Source: UBA1845 sp002338715 (GTDB taxonomy: Bacteria > Planctomycetota > Phycisphaerae > UBA1845). Taken from it: DNA of 64,000 nt. The notes below the pieces were generated by a model, which was given only the letters and a program-made list of their open reading frames with translations, had not been told where the DNA came from and made no database searches. Both the position numbers and the translations under genes were made by a program. Location of the stretch: NCBI GenBank assembly GCA_035344155.1, contig DAORAL010000024.1, positions 1 through 64,000 on the forward strand, given 5' to 3'. This document shows, in pieces, positions 1-9,746 of this stretch. Numbering within the stretch: position 1 is the first letter of the stretch; each line of letters opens with the position of its first letter.

Positions 1-52
1 GTGCCCACCGCAGTTCGAATGCCAACGACATGGTGGGCACGGCCCACCCTAC
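1..52. repeat. GTAGGGT-type hairpin repeat, cut by window start
   Basis: The right arm at 32-52 reads GGTGGGCAC then GGCCCACCCTAC and folds on itself (GGTGGGC/GCCCACC). Bases 1-9 (GTGCCCACC) are the reverse complement of 32-40, so they are the end of the matching left arm, which lies mostly outside the window. It has the same architecture as the repeat at 28514-28597 and the solo arm at 31475-31496: a self-complementary arm ending in CCCTAC. Confidence 0.6.
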
Positions 53-141
53 GCCGTCGCCGGTTGCACGTTTCATCGTGGAAACGCGGTCAACTTCGCC
101 GAAGACTCGATCAATTCTCTTGCGGCTGATACCCTTCGCAT

Positions 142-2055
142 ATGTGCGGAATCTCCGGGATCATCGATTATTCGGGCGCGGTCATCGACAAGTCCGTTTT
201 GGAGCGGGCGTGCGCGACGATGCGACACCGCGGTCCTGATGATTTCGGCACGTGGCAAAGCGCTGACGACGCGATGTCGATCGGGCTGGCTGCGGTGCGG
301 CTTGCGGTCGTCGATCCCACACCTCAAGGGCATCAACCCTTCATCTATCAAAACCGCTGGGTGCTGGTCTTCAACGGTGAAGTGTACAACCATCGGACGC
401 TGCGCGGTGAATTGCAGCGCGAAGGTTGTCGATTCGAAACGCAAACCGATACGGAAGTGGTGGCCGCAGCATGTGCGACGTGGGGCGTCGAGGGGCTGCG
501 ACGTTTCAACGGCATGTGGGGGTTGTGCTTCTTCGATCGCGAGGGCGGCAGGGGATTTCTGGCGCGCGATCGATTCGGAATTAAGCCGATCGTCTATGCG
601 AACGACGGTTCGCGGACCTATTTCGCCAGCGAATCGCAAACGCTGCGGGGGCTGGGGGATTGGGATCGCGGTGTTGATACGCAGTCGCTGCTGCATTACG
701 TGCGGTTTGGATTTACAGCTCCGGAGGCGTCGATTTATCGAAGTGCGCGACGACTTTCCCCCGGTGGTTATCTCGAATTCGATCGGCAGGGCGTTCGTGC
801 GCCGCAGCGGTACTACGCGCCGGTGGCTGAAGCGAAGCGCGGTACGTCGGTTGATTATGGTGACGCATGCGCCAACGTCCGCCGCGGAATTTTTCAATCG
901 GTGGCGCGGCGACGGCATGCGGATGTTCCGCTGGGGGCGTTTCTTTCCGGCGGAATCGATTCATCGATCATCGCGACGCACTTAGCCGAGTGCACCCCGG
1001 GAAAAATCGCGACGTTTTCAGTCGGGTACGCGGGCCAGCGTGCTTACGACGAATCCCGTTACGCGCGGCAGATGGCCAACCACATCGGCAGCGACCATCA
1101 CGAACTGTCGGTGACCGCCGACGACGTCATCGCGTTGATTCCGCAACTGCTCGATCACCTGGGTGAGCCGTTCTTCGACAGCTCGCTGATACCGACGGCG
1201 ATGGTGTCGCAGTTGGCGCGCAAGCACGTGACGGTGTGCCTTTCGGGCGACGGTGCGGACGAATTGTTTGGCGGGTATTGGCGGTATTTGGGGCACGATT
1301 CGCTGCACATGTATCGTCGCATACCGGCGATGATTCGCCGACGGGTGATCGAACCGCTGTTGGCATTGGGTCCACGGTCGAAGCGGTCGGTGGTTGGCCG
1401 GCGCCTGGGGCAGATGCGAAAACTTCTGTGGGCGTCGACGGCATCGATGCAGGCGAGGCACCTGGCGTGGTCGCAGATTCTTTCGCGCGATACGATGGGC
1501 ATCATTGATGCGAAAAGTGTCACGGACCTGACACTCAAGCACGCGTATCAGCAGATCGAAGCGTTGGCTGGCGGTTTCGCCGACGGCGATTTGAATCAGA
1601 TTCTCGCGTTCGATCTTCAGTATTCGCTACCGGCAGACATGCTGCACAAGGTGGACATCGCGAGCATGCGGCATTCGCTGGAGGTGCGGACGCCGTTTCT
1701 CGATCACGAATTGGTTGAATACGTGTTGGGGTTGCCTGCGCGCTTCAAGATGTCGCGGGGATTGCGAAAGCGGCTGCTGGTCGATGCGTACCGCGGTGTC
1801 ATTCCGGATGCGATTCTCGATCGCGGGAAGATGGGGTTTGAGGTTCCGGTCGGCGAATTCTTCCGGCGCGGGTTGCGGGAGATGTTTTTGGACACGGTGA
1901 CCCGCGAGCGGCTTGACGGATTCGGCGTGTTTGATTCGGGGGCGGTCTTGAAGCTTTACGACGACCATTGTGCGTTTCGCGGCGAGTACACCGACATTCT
2001 CTTTGCGATTTTATCGCTGTGTTGGTGGCAGATGCGCGGCGGGACGGTTTGCTGA
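142..2055 (+). CDS. asnB: Asparagine synthase (glutamine-hydrolysing), polysaccharide-locus type
   Basis: A glutamine-dependent amidotransferase of 637 aa. The N-terminal Ntn domain begins directly with the catalytic cysteine (MCGISGIID, so the start is certain) and carries RHRGPDD at about 28-34. The C-terminal synthetase domain has the ATP-pyrophosphatase loop SGGIDSS at 269-275. The family makes asparagine or amidates sugars; copies beside O-antigen ligase and glycosyltransferase genes, as here, are common in exopolysaccharide or exosortase loci, so amidation of a surface sugar is possible (inference). It is followed 111 bp later by pduO. Full length, no odd features. Confidence 0.9.
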   Translation: MCGISGIIDYSGAVIDKSVLERACATMRHRGPDDFGTWQSADDAMSIGLAAVRLAVVDPTPQGHQPFIYQNRWVLVFNGEVYNHRTLRGELQREGCRFETQTDTEVVAAACATWGVEGLRRFNGMWGLCFFDREGGRGFLARDRFGIKPIVYANDGSRTYFASESQTLRGLGDWDRGVDTQSLLHYVRFGFTAPEASIYRSARRLSPGGYLEFDRQGVRAPQRYYAPVAEAKRGTSVDYGDACANVRRGIFQSVARRRHADVPLGAFLSGGIDSSIIATHLAECTPGKIATFSVGYAGQRAYDESRYARQMANHIGSDHHELSVTADDVIALIPQLLDHLGEPFFDSSLIPTAMVSQLARKHVTVCLSGDGADELFGGYWRYLGHDSLHMYRRIPAMIRRRVIEPLLALGPRSKRSVVGRRLGQMRKLLWASTASMQARHLAWSQILSRDTMGIIDAKSVTDLTLKHAYQQIEALAGGFADGDLNQILAFDLQYSLPADMLHKVDIASMRHSLEVRTPFLDHELVEYVLGLPARFKMSRGLRKRLLVDAYRGVIPDAILDRGKMGFEVPVGEFFRRGLREMFLDTVTRERLDGFGVFDSGAVLKLYDDHCAFRGEYTDILFAILSLCWWQMRGGTVC

Positions 2056-2078
2056 TTTTCGCTATCGCAGCGATGCTC

Positions 2079-2084
2079 TATAAT
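2079..2084 (+). promoter_or_regulatory. Possible -10 element (TATAAT)
   Basis: A perfect TATAAT lies in the gap between asnB and the cobalamin adenosyltransferase, 83 bp before the latter's ATG. No good -35 is visible at 17 bp spacing, so this is only a candidate promoter for the adenosyltransferase. Confidence 0.3.
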
Positions 2085-2102
2085 GGTTGAAATGCAGGCG
2101 AT

Positions 2103-2159
2103 TCACCGCGTAGCAGTTGAATCACCGCGTAGCCGTCGACTCACCACGTAACTGGGCAG
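2103..2159. repeat. Three degenerate 19-bp tandem repeats
   Basis: Units start at 2103, 2122 and 2141. The first two share TCACCGCGTAGC and the third reads TCACCACGTAAC. They fill the leader just ahead of the cobalamin adenosyltransferase ATG. Function unknown; it could be a protein-binding array or slippage product. Confidence 0.55.
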
Positions 2160-2166
2160 GGCATTC

Positions 2167-2712
2167 ATGAAGATTTACACCAAAACGGGCGACGACGGGA
2201 ATACCGGATTGATCGGTGGTGCGCGCGTCCCGAAGGATCATGCCCGCGTGGCGTGTTATGGCGTTGTCGATGAACTCAATGCCGCGATCGGGTGGGTTGT
2301 CGTTGCGTGCGACGTCGCGGAATGGCGCGATGCGCTGCAGCAGATTCAAAATGACCTGTTCGTGTTGGGCACGGAGCTGGCGACGGCCGACGGCGATGCG
2401 AAGATGCTATCGCTGCAAGGTGAAACCATCCCGCAGTTGGAATCGCAACTTGACGCACTGATGGCCGAAGTGGAACCGCTGAAGAATTTCGTGCTTCCCG
2501 GCGGGTGCGAGTTGGCCGCCCGGTTTCATGTGGCGCGGACTGTTTGTCGGCGGGCGGAGCGTGAGGTGGTTCACTTGTCCGCGCAGGCATCGGTGTCGCG
2601 AACGGCGGTTATTTACTTGAATCGTCTCAGTGATTTGCTATTTGCCTATTCGCTGGGAGCGAACCATCGAGCTGGCGTCGCGAACATCATTTGGATTGCG
2701 CCCAAGGTGTAA
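2167..2712 (+). CDS. pduO: PduO-type cob(I)alamin adenosyltransferase
   Basis: Transfers the adenosyl group of ATP to cob(I)alamin to give adenosylcobalamin in the cytoplasm. At 181 aa it is the normal length for the PduO/MMAB type. The N-terminus KIYTKTGDDGNTGLIGGARV holds the family's ATP-binding TKTGDxGxT motif, followed by YGxVDELNAAIG and, near the C-terminus, CRRAEREV and YLNRLSDLLF, all family hallmarks. A GGGCAGGGC stretch just upstream is only a weak ribosome-binding site. Its product is the cofactor required by the B12-dependent mutase encoded at 15215-18046, although the two loci are 13 kb apart and on opposite strands. Confidence 0.93.
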   Translation: MKIYTKTGDDGNTGLIGGARVPKDHARVACYGVVDELNAAIGWVVVACDVAEWRDALQQIQNDLFVLGTELATADGDAKMLSLQGETIPQLESQLDALMAEVEPLKNFVLPGGCELAARFHVARTVCRRAEREVVHLSAQASVSRTAVIYLNRLSDLLFAYSLGANHRAGVANIIWIAPKV

Positions 2713-2751
2713 TGCGTTTTCTCCTTCCCTCAAGAATCGTAGAGTGAATTC

Positions 2752-5700
2752 ATGTCGCGTCTGATTCGCATCGTCAATCCCAATGAACTAAAGCCCGTGC
2801 ACGTTGTGATGTTGGCGCTCGTGACGCTGGGGCTGGCTGGTAACTGTTTGCTGACCAGCGCCGGAAAACCAACCGTGCTTCAGGACGGCGCCAACGCCTG
2901 GCCGGCGGACTCGCTGCTCCTTGCGATCGTCGAAATCCTCGATTTGCAATACGCCCAACCAACCCCCAATGGCATCGCGATCAAGTCGTTGGTTGCAGGG
3001 ACTGCGGCTGGTGTTGGGCTCATCATTGCCGCACTTGGCATATTTCTTCGGGCGCGGAGTTTGGACGAAGCAACCGATGATGACGCGGTGATCGAGGTCG
3101 ATGACGATCGGTCGGCCGTCGTTGCGCCCGAGAAAACCGATGGGCGTGCGAAGAAGCACATCGATCCGATTCTCGCATCGCAGGTGTTGATGTTGCTTTA
3201 CCTGGCGTGGGCATTTGCGGGGACGCTTTGGTCGAATGCGCCGGGATTTGCGTTTGGAGGAGCCGTCACCCTGGGCGTGAATCTTGCCTGGGCGTTTGTG
3301 CTGGCGATGTCGTTGAGTCGGCGGGCTGCGATCTTTGCGGGCTACAGTTTGTTTGGTGTCTTGGTGGTGACCGCCGGGATTGCTGGATGGTACTACCTTG
3401 AACGCAATTCCACGCTGCGTGCGTCGTATCCGGTTGGCAATCCGTTGTTTCTTGCGGCGTGTTTGATTCCGGGCATGCTCATTGCGATTTCGTGCGTTGC
3501 CCGTGTGGTTTCGGGATCATCCGGTGCGGGTGCGGGGCGGCGGGTGGCGATGCTGGCGATCTTCGCGCTCGGATGCGGTGTGATTGCATGGGCGTTTTAC
3601 TTGACGCAGTCGCGCGGACCGGCGGTGGCACTTGGCCTCGGAGTGTTTGCGGTGGCTGCGTTTGCCGGTGGGCGTGACGTGAAGCTGGTGGCTGCGGTGA
3701 TGGGCATCATCGGGATCGCGGTCGTCGGGATTTATTTTCTGAACCAACACAACGCGCCGTCAGTGACGGGGCGAAGTCAATCGATGCGGGTTCGACTCTA
3801 CACGTGGAACTACGCGATGGATTTGTTCGGGGAGAAACCGCTGACAGGGCATGGGTTGGGCGGCTACGCGCTGCTGGCTGACGGGTTGGCCAAGCAGGAC
3901 GTGCTGGCTGATCCAGAAGCATTGGGCAGTCGCATAAGCCATGCGCACGGTGAGTGGTTTGAGGTTGCGAGTGATCTCGGTGGGATTGGTTTGGTGCTGG
4001 TTCTCGGGGCGCTGTTCCTGGCGATCTATGGGGCGACGGGTGTGATTCCGGATCTCGCCGAGTCTGCGCCGAGGTGGATGCTGATCGGTTTGAGTGCGAC
4101 GCTTGCCGCGCTGATTGTAGAAGAGTGTTTTGACGTTGGACTTCAGATCAGCGGATTGCCCTTCGTGTTTTACACGGTGTTGGGATTGGTTTGGGCGCTG
4201 GCTCGTCCATTGCCTGCTTCGGTGTATTCGCATCTTGGCAAGCGGCGTTGGCTCGGTTGGTTGATGGTGGTCGGTGCGATGGCGCTGGGGTTGTGTGCGC
4301 TGGAGTATTCGCGGCGGGATTTCGCTGCCGCCCGAGCGTTGTACGACACCGAAGGGGCATTGGCTGGTAGCGAATGGAACAAGGCGACAGTGCTGGCAGA
4401 TTCAGCTTACGAGAATCGCCTGCAACCGCAGCGTAAACTCGTCGCCTTGATGCAGAAGATAGCGGCTGAACTTTACATCGCGGAGCAACACCAGATTCGA
4501 TACATCCGGCGTCTGCGGATACAAGCCGGCGCGTCCCTGCCAGACCCGGAACTTGATGTGCGGTTGAATGAGGATCGGTTGGCCAGCGAGCAGTATCTTG
4601 GCAAGGCGCTGGCGGATATCGAATTCACGCGATCGATCGTCAGCAGTGAGATGGGCATTGGCATGCTCGAATTCAAGCTGCGTACGATCCGCGCCGTGTT
4701 TGCAGAGATCGATGGGCGAACCGATGACGTTCAAAAGGAGGGACTGTTGGCCGCTGATGCGCTTGGCGCACAGCTGGAGCGACAACCTTTTGAATCGGAG
4801 TTGGCCACCAAGTTCGTGATCGCGTCGATCGGTCGTGTTGAAGTTGCGACGGCGATCGAAGTGTTGGCCCGTCCGTTGCGCATGAAGATTGCGTCCGACA
4901 AGTACATACAAGCCGTAGCGGTTTTGATGTCGAATCCTGAGATCAGGTCGCAGGCGATGGCCCGCATCGACGCGGAGCTTGCTCCGACCGACGAGGCGGA
5001 TATTGCCAAGCGCCTGGACGCATGGTCGCCGGAAATTCTTCGCGTGGGCGCGGTCGCTGCTTTCGTGCAGGGTGTTCATGAGTCGGCTGTCAAGTATCTG
5101 CAGGAAGCGACTTCGATATACGAGCGAGCTTCAAAAGCCGATCTTCGCGTTTCGCTGATCGCCTATGCCAGCGCTCATGCAGAGTTGGCTGACGCATTGT
5201 TCCTGACGCATCCAGACGATCCACAGCGGGCGATTGAGTCGGCTGAAGTCGCAATCCGGGTGGCGCCGGCATCGTTTGACGGTCGGACGCTGATCGCGGC
5301 GCTTCGCGAGCGGATCATGGCCTATCATCTCGCCGCGGGCCATGAGTCATTCGTGCGCGAGCAATTGAAGAAGCAGATACGCACGCTCGATGAACACGGG
5401 CTTGATGCGGAGGTGGCCAACCGCTACATGAAAATGTGTTACAGCGTTCTCGAACGGGCGCATGCACGGGTTCCGCAGCAGCTTAATCAGTGGAGTCAGC
5501 GGGCGTTGGCGCTTGATTCGGAGTCGGCTGCGAACTGGTTCCTTGCTGCCGACATCGCCATTCTCGGTGGCGATGAAGCGCAAGTGGTCGAGCGCATCAA
5601 TCAGGCGATCGACAAGGGTGGTGACGCGCAGGATATTTACGCGATCGTCATGCGGGCGTCGACGGCGATGCCGAATAGCACGCTCATCGCCGGCATGCGA

Positions 5701-5901
5701 AGGCATATCGAGCGCGAGTTGGGCATCGCACCGGAACAAGCCGAAGCGCCGCAAACCGAGTCTCCAGAGCCAGAGGTTCCAGAGTCAGATGTTCCAGAGA
5801 CAGGGACTCCGGAAATTGAGACTCCAGAGACTGTGACGCCTAAGGTCAACGAAGATGGCGAGTCCGTGTCACCGCCGGCTGAAGAATCTGACACGCCGTG
5901 A
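2752..5901 (+). CDS. O-antigen ligase/Wzy-like membrane protein with TPR-like C-terminus
   Basis: A 1049-aa protein. Roughly the first 520 residues are multi-spanning membrane protein (around a dozen hydrophobic segments) with the Wzy_C/O-antigen-ligase landmark GHGLGGYALL followed by SHAHGEWFEVASDLGGIGL, the loop-plus-histidine signature of the family. Residues from about 530 to 990 are helical and repeat-like, resembling TPRs. The tail after about 1000 is a Pro/Glu/Thr-rich low-complexity run of PE-S/T units. It probably polymerises or ligates a surface glycan at the inner membrane. The 39-bp gap from pduO allows co-transcription. Substrate unknown. Confidence 0.75.
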   Translation: MSRLIRIVNPNELKPVHVVMLALVTLGLAGNCLLTSAGKPTVLQDGANAWPADSLLLAIVEILDLQYAQPTPNGIAIKSLVAGTAAGVGLIIAALGIFLRARSLDEATDDDAVIEVDDDRSAVVAPEKTDGRAKKHIDPILASQVLMLLYLAWAFAGTLWSNAPGFAFGGAVTLGVNLAWAFVLAMSLSRRAAIFAGYSLFGVLVVTAGIAGWYYLERNSTLRASYPVGNPLFLAACLIPGMLIAISCVARVVSGSSGAGAGRRVAMLAIFALGCGVIAWAFYLTQSRGPAVALGLGVFAVAAFAGGRDVKLVAAVMGIIGIAVVGIYFLNQHNAPSVTGRSQSMRVRLYTWNYAMDLFGEKPLTGHGLGGYALLADGLAKQDVLADPEALGSRISHAHGEWFEVASDLGGIGLVLVLGALFLAIYGATGVIPDLAESAPRWMLIGLSATLAALIVEECFDVGLQISGLPFVFYTVLGLVWALARPLPASVYSHLGKRRWLGWLMVVGAMALGLCALEYSRRDFAAARALYDTEGALAGSEWNKATVLADSAYENRLQPQRKLVALMQKIAAELYIAEQHQIRYIRRLRIQAGASLPDPELDVRLNEDRLASEQYLGKALADIEFTRSIVSSEMGIGMLEFKLRTIRAVFAEIDGRTDDVQKEGLLAADALGAQLERQPFESELATKFVIASIGRVEVATAIEVLARPLRMKIASDKYIQAVAVLMSNPEIRSQAMARIDAELAPTDEADIAKRLDAWSPEILRVGAVAAFVQGVHESAVKYLQEATSIYERASKADLRVSLIAYASAHAELADALFLTHPDDPQRAIESAEVAIRVAPASFDGRTLIAALRERIMAYHLAAGHESFVREQLKKQIRTLDEHGLDAEVANRYMKMCYSVLERAHARVPQQLNQWSQRALALDSESAANWFLAADIAILGGDEAQVVERINQAIDKGGDAQDIYAIVMRASTAMPNSTLIAGMRRHIERELGIAPEQAEAPQTESPEPEVPESDVPETGTPEIETPETVTPKVNEDGESVSPPAEESDTP

Positions 5902-5941
5902 TCACTGACGCCTTCGATGTTTCCACCGGACGTCGGCCGGC

Positions 5942-7744
5942 CTATTTGTGATTGCGCCGAATGATCAGAACGGGTTTGTTGGCCCAGCTGATTTTTCCGC
6001 GCGGCAACCAGTTGGGCCGATTTTCGAATATTTCCGTTTTGAATTCATCTGAAAGATTGAGTCGATCGATGGTCTGCGACGGGTTGTCGATGATCGCAAT
6101 CATCGTTGGCGGCGATGTCGGCTGCTCGTCGGCGATCCACCGCTGCAGGCGTTCCAAGATCGGTTCGTCGGGGCTGTTGCGGTACATGGTGACAGGCGTT
6201 TCGGCGAAGTTAATCGGTGGGCAGGCGTAGGGAGCTGGCTCTGCGATGACCGCGACCGTCGATACGCCATCGAGTTGGGCGGCTGCCTGCGTTCGACTTC
6301 CCTGATTCGTCGCGTCAACGTGAAAGCTCCACAGGTAACCCGCCGCGTGAAACCCACACCACGCGCAAACCGCGACGCCCAATAGCACACCAACAGCCCG
6401 CGACCGTGAAGCGATGTTAACGATGAGCCACGCGGCGCCGACGGCTAGGGCGCACTCGTAGAAGATGCCAAAGCGTCCGTATTCATCGGGCTTGCCTGCG
6501 CCGATCAACACGAACTGCAGCGCGAACATGGATGCCGCCACAAGAAGCGGCACGGCCACGCGCGACTTGCGTTTGGCTGCGACGATGCAGGCGATAGCGC
6601 CCAAGAGTGCGATCGGAATCGTCGCGCCCTCAGCCGTCAATTGTGCGACGCGCCACAAACCTTCGGGCACGCGGGCGATTTCGTACATCGCCATCGAATT
6701 GCCAAAGTTGCTTGCGAGCACGGGGCGGTTGGCGAAGAGGTTGATCGCGATGTACGGGTTGGTGATGAGATAGGTCAAACCCGCGACGATCAAACCGCCA
6801 GCCGTCGCTCTGATAAACACCGGACGATAATCGACGTGGCGGTTGGAACACGTGGGCAGTTCATGCACTTGGCGAAGGTGTTGGTTGCGACAGTGGATTC
6901 CGAGCGCGAGCGGGATGAGGATCATGATCGGCGCGGATGACAGCACCATGCCAAATGCCGCGCCGCATGACACGAACAAGCCCGCCCAGTCAATGAAGCG
7001 CTGCCGGTCCAGCGCCCGCATCGCAAACCAGACTGCCGCTAGCATCAGGACCGCCCCGGGCAGGTGGGGTTTGGCTTCGTGCGACATGCACGTAACGACG
7101 GGCAGCAGGATAAACAGCGTCGCGGATAGCAAGCCAACCTTGGGACCGGCGATACGTTTGCCGATCGCGAACATCAGCAGGATTCCAACAATGCCCCACG
7201 CAGCCACGTATGCACGCGCGACCCAATAGAACCGGGCGAAATCCTGTGGGTGCGAAAGGTAGTGGGCTGAATCGCTCGACACCGTTGTGATGCCAAGTGC
7301 GCCTGCGATACGAATCAACGCACCGACGGGATAGATGAACAATCCGCCGTATTGGTAGAGCTTGGGGTCGAGTTGCAGGTTGGAGGGACTCATCGACGAG
7401 AGGGCCATCATGGTGATCATCTCGTCGGGTTGATGGGTGAAGAGTCGAAAGCGGCGGTAGATTTCAAATTGGCCCGTTTCGTCGTTGTTGAGAACCGTCG
7501 CGCCGCTTTGCATGTCGATGGGATTGACGTCCACGTCGGCGCCGACGGCTGCATCGCTTCGGGCGAGTTCATCTTTCGATGCGACCAGTTTGGCGATCGC
7601 GTCCTGTGGATCGTGGCCAAAGAGGCGGGCGTCTGATTCGCTGTCCGGGAGTCCCCAGGTGAATCCGATCAATGACATGGCGGTGTAGATCAGGATCAAG
7701 GCGGCTAAGCCGATGGTCTCGTTCGTGCGCTTCGGAGTGTGCAT
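5942..7744 (-). CDS. GT39/ArnT-like membrane glycosyltransferase
   Basis: A 600-aa integral membrane protein with about ten to twelve hydrophobic segments. After the first segment comes a long extracytoplasmic loop containing HQPDEMITMMAL and YQYGGLFIYPVGAL, resembling the acidic DE loop and the proline/tyrosine-rich segment of PMT/ArnT/GT39 enzymes that use polyprenyl-phosphate sugars. It is convergent with the O-antigen-ligase-like gene, with 40 bp between stops, and the two likely act on the same surface polymer. The assignment rests on topology and this loop, so the donor sugar and acceptor cannot be named. It could also be an uncharacterised DUF-type membrane protein of the same superfamily. 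Confidence 0.6.
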   Translation of the reverse strand: MHTPKRTNETIGLAALILIYTAMSLIGFTWGLPDSESDARLFGHDPQDAIAKLVASKDELARSDAAVGADVDVNPIDMQSGATVLNNDETGQFEIYRRFRLFTHQPDEMITMMALSSMSPSNLQLDPKLYQYGGLFIYPVGALIRIAGALGITTVSSDSAHYLSHPQDFARFYWVARAYVAAWGIVGILLMFAIGKRIAGPKVGLLSATLFILLPVVTCMSHEAKPHLPGAVLMLAAVWFAMRALDRQRFIDWAGLFVSCGAAFGMVLSSAPIMILIPLALGIHCRNQHLRQVHELPTCSNRHVDYRPVFIRATAGGLIVAGLTYLITNPYIAINLFANRPVLASNFGNSMAMYEIARVPEGLWRVAQLTAEGATIPIALLGAIACIVAAKRKSRVAVPLLVAASMFALQFVLIGAGKPDEYGRFGIFYECALAVGAAWLIVNIASRSRAVGVLLGVAVCAWCGFHAAGYLWSFHVDATNQGSRTQAAAQLDGVSTVAVIAEPAPYACPPINFAETPVTMYRNSPDEPILERLQRWIADEQPTSPPTMIAIIDNPSQTIDRLNLSDEFKTEIFENRPNWLPRGKISWANKPVLIIRRNHK

Positions 7745-7946
7745 GCGGCGAAGGATACGCGAGAACGGTTATCGGCGGCAAGGTGTTCTGCCGACAGGCG
7801 ACATCGTACCCAAATCGTCCGTGTTTTATCGCTCCATGTCGGGTGGCGGATCGAACGTAAGCCAGCCCGCGCGTCACCCGATATCCGAGTCGGGGCGCGA
7901 TTGCGCGGTTGGCGGGCGCGTCGGTGTTTGATGAGGATCACGCACG

Positions 7947-9488
7947 TTGCATTGGCTTCGGCGAAATTTTCTGGAAGTTCTGACGGCTGGTTATGCCCTC
8001 GTTGTGCTTTGGGGCGGACTGGTGCCGTTTGATTTTTCCCTCCAGGGCACGGCGTTTGTTGGGCAGTGGTGGTTCGGGTTGCCGGTTCAGCCGCCGCATT
8101 GGACGGACATTGCAGCCAACGTGGCGCTGTTCCTGCCTTTGGGGGCATTGGTTCGCGCGACACTGTGGAAGCGTGGATGGTGGCCGCCATTGTCTTTGAT
8201 CGTGGGCGTCCTGTTTTGCTCCGTGATGACGTACGGGATCGAAGTGACGCAGCTGCTTTCTGAGAAGCGGATATCGTCGGCGGCTGACTTCGGAGCCAAC
8301 CTTCTGGGGGCACTTGCGGGCGTTGTCCTCGTCACGCTGATTCGATCAGCCGGTTTCGTCTTTCGCGACATGTTGTGGTCGGTGGGTCGGCGCTTTCGTG
8401 AGAGCCTGGTTGAACGTCCGTCGGCTGTACTGGCTCAACTGTGTGCGGCATGCCTGTTCTTAACGGCTGTCTCCCCTTTCGATTTGACGTTTGCGCCGGA
8501 TCTCGTTTACCGTTCCGTGTCCGAATCCCACCTTGTTCCGTTCACCAGCGACGCACGACTCAGTTCGACGATCACCAGCACGCAGACCGATGTCGACGGG
8601 CGCACCGAATCGCGGCGACGAAACGATCGATGGCAGCGGTCGCTCGACCACGTTTCGACGGCGGCAGGTTTCGGACTGCTGGCGATTCTCATTTGTCACT
8701 ATCTCAAGAATCATTGCAAGGTTGTGGGCAGGCAGCGAGCGGTCTGGTGTTTGCAGGCGTGCGGACTGCTCGCGCTGTTTTCATCCGGTGCACAACTGTT
8801 CGTGCTTTCGCGCTCGTTGGATACGACGGATATCCTGATGGCGCTGGTTGGTGCGTCGTTTGGAATCATGGCCGCCGACCGATGCGCGATGATGTGGGCG
8901 CGGGCGTTTGAGGAGGGAGAATCGGCTGACCGGATGACGTTGCTGCGTGTCGGATGTGCGGTGATGCTGGTGGCGATCGTCGCGCGGGAGTTGGCGCCGT
9001 TTCATTTCGCCACGGACACCGCTCATGTTCGATCGCAACTGGGTGATGTGGAGTTGCTGCCGTTTAAGTCTTATCAGACAGCCCGTTTGCCGATCGCGGT
9101 TGAAGATATTCTGGCCAAGCTGGGACGACTCGCACTATTTGGAGCGGCACTGACAGCATGGCGCAACGGCGGCCGATTCACCCGCGACATGGGCAGTATC
9201 AAGCGAGCCGCAATTGGCGTCGGCGCGATGGTGGCTGCGTTGGAAGCGATCCAGGTATTTTTGCCCGCCCGCACGCCTGCGATGACCGACGTGTTGCTGG
9301 CAGTGGTGGGTGCGTCAGCTGGCGTCGCGCTTCTTCGCATGGCGGTGGCTGTTCATGCGATGGCCCATGGATACGCCTACAGCACCTTCGATCAACCGAT
9401 TTTCAACGTCACGTTTGATGAAAGCGAATCGGCGCCGAAAGAGCGGGTGCCAAGTCATGATGAGTTTGGCGTGCCGCCGCTTCACTAA
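7947..9488 (+). CDS. VanZ-like multi-spanning membrane protein
   Basis: A 513-aa membrane protein. The first 130 residues have the VanZ-like pattern: VPFDFSLQG, then DIAANVALFLPLGALVRA and VMTYGIEVTQLLSEKRISS followed by DFGANLLGALAG. Less clear VanZ-like units recur later (DHVSTAAGFGLLAIL, LPFKSYQTARLP, EAIQVFLPARTPAMTDVLLA), so it looks like two or more VanZ units in one chain. The start used is TTG at 7947; no in-frame ATG is available before the conserved region. VanZ-like proteins are loosely linked to envelope and polysaccharide functions, which fits its neighbours. Exact role unknown. Confidence 0.65.
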   Translation: MHWLRRNFLEVLTAGYALVVLWGGLVPFDFSLQGTAFVGQWWFGLPVQPPHWTDIAANVALFLPLGALVRATLWKRGWWPPLSLIVGVLFCSVMTYGIEVTQLLSEKRISSAADFGANLLGALAGVVLVTLIRSAGFVFRDMLWSVGRRFRESLVERPSAVLAQLCAACLFLTAVSPFDLTFAPDLVYRSVSESHLVPFTSDARLSSTITSTQTDVDGRTESRRRNDRWQRSLDHVSTAAGFGLLAILICHYLKNHCKVVGRQRAVWCLQACGLLALFSSGAQLFVLSRSLDTTDILMALVGASFGIMAADRCAMMWARAFEEGESADRMTLLRVGCAVMLVAIVARELAPFHFATDTAHVRSQLGDVELLPFKSYQTARLPIAVEDILAKLGRLALFGAALTAWRNGGRFTRDMGSIKRAAIGVGAMVAALEAIQVFLPARTPAMTDVLLAVVGASAGVALLRMAVAVHAMAHGYAYSTFDQPIFNVTFDESESAPKERVPSHDEFGVPPLH

Positions 9489-9522
9489 AACATTACCAAT
9501 CCAATCGTAGTGGCGCGTCAGC

Positions 9523-9555
9523 GCCGTCATTCCCGCGCAGGCGGGAATCCAGGGG
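9523..9555 (+). repeat. 33-bp dispersed palindromic repeat, copy 1
   Basis: Contains ATTCCCGC-GCAG-GCGGGAAT, a small stem-loop, and matches the reverse complement of 44269-44301 exactly over 33 bp. It sits in the gap after the VanZ-like gene. The core resembles REP-type sequences widely seen in other bacterial genomes. Confidence 0.75.
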
Positions 9556-9645
9556 CAAAACGAAATCAATCCAGGTGAGTGCCGTCGCCCGTGCCGTGAA
9601 GAGTGGACGAGCAAAACGTTACGCTTGCATTGAGTTCGCTTTCCT

Positions 9646-9720
9646 GTGCCACTGCTCTGTGAGCAGTGTTGGGCGCGCGGTGATCCTTGCACATCAGCAC
9701 TGCTCACAGAGCAGTGGCAC
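9646..9720. repeat. Inverted-repeat element with 23-bp arms, copy 1
   Basis: Left arm 9646-9668 and right arm 9698-9720 are perfect reverse complements separated by 29 nt. Each arm is itself a hairpin (CTGCTC-TGT-GAGCAG). The same arms occur at 16350-16423 around a different loop. The element lies between convergent genes (VanZ-like and the xanthine-dehydrogenase-family large subunit), so it could also end transcription. Confidence 0.85.
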
Positions 9721-9746
9721 GTTTTGCAATCCGACAAATCTGCGCT

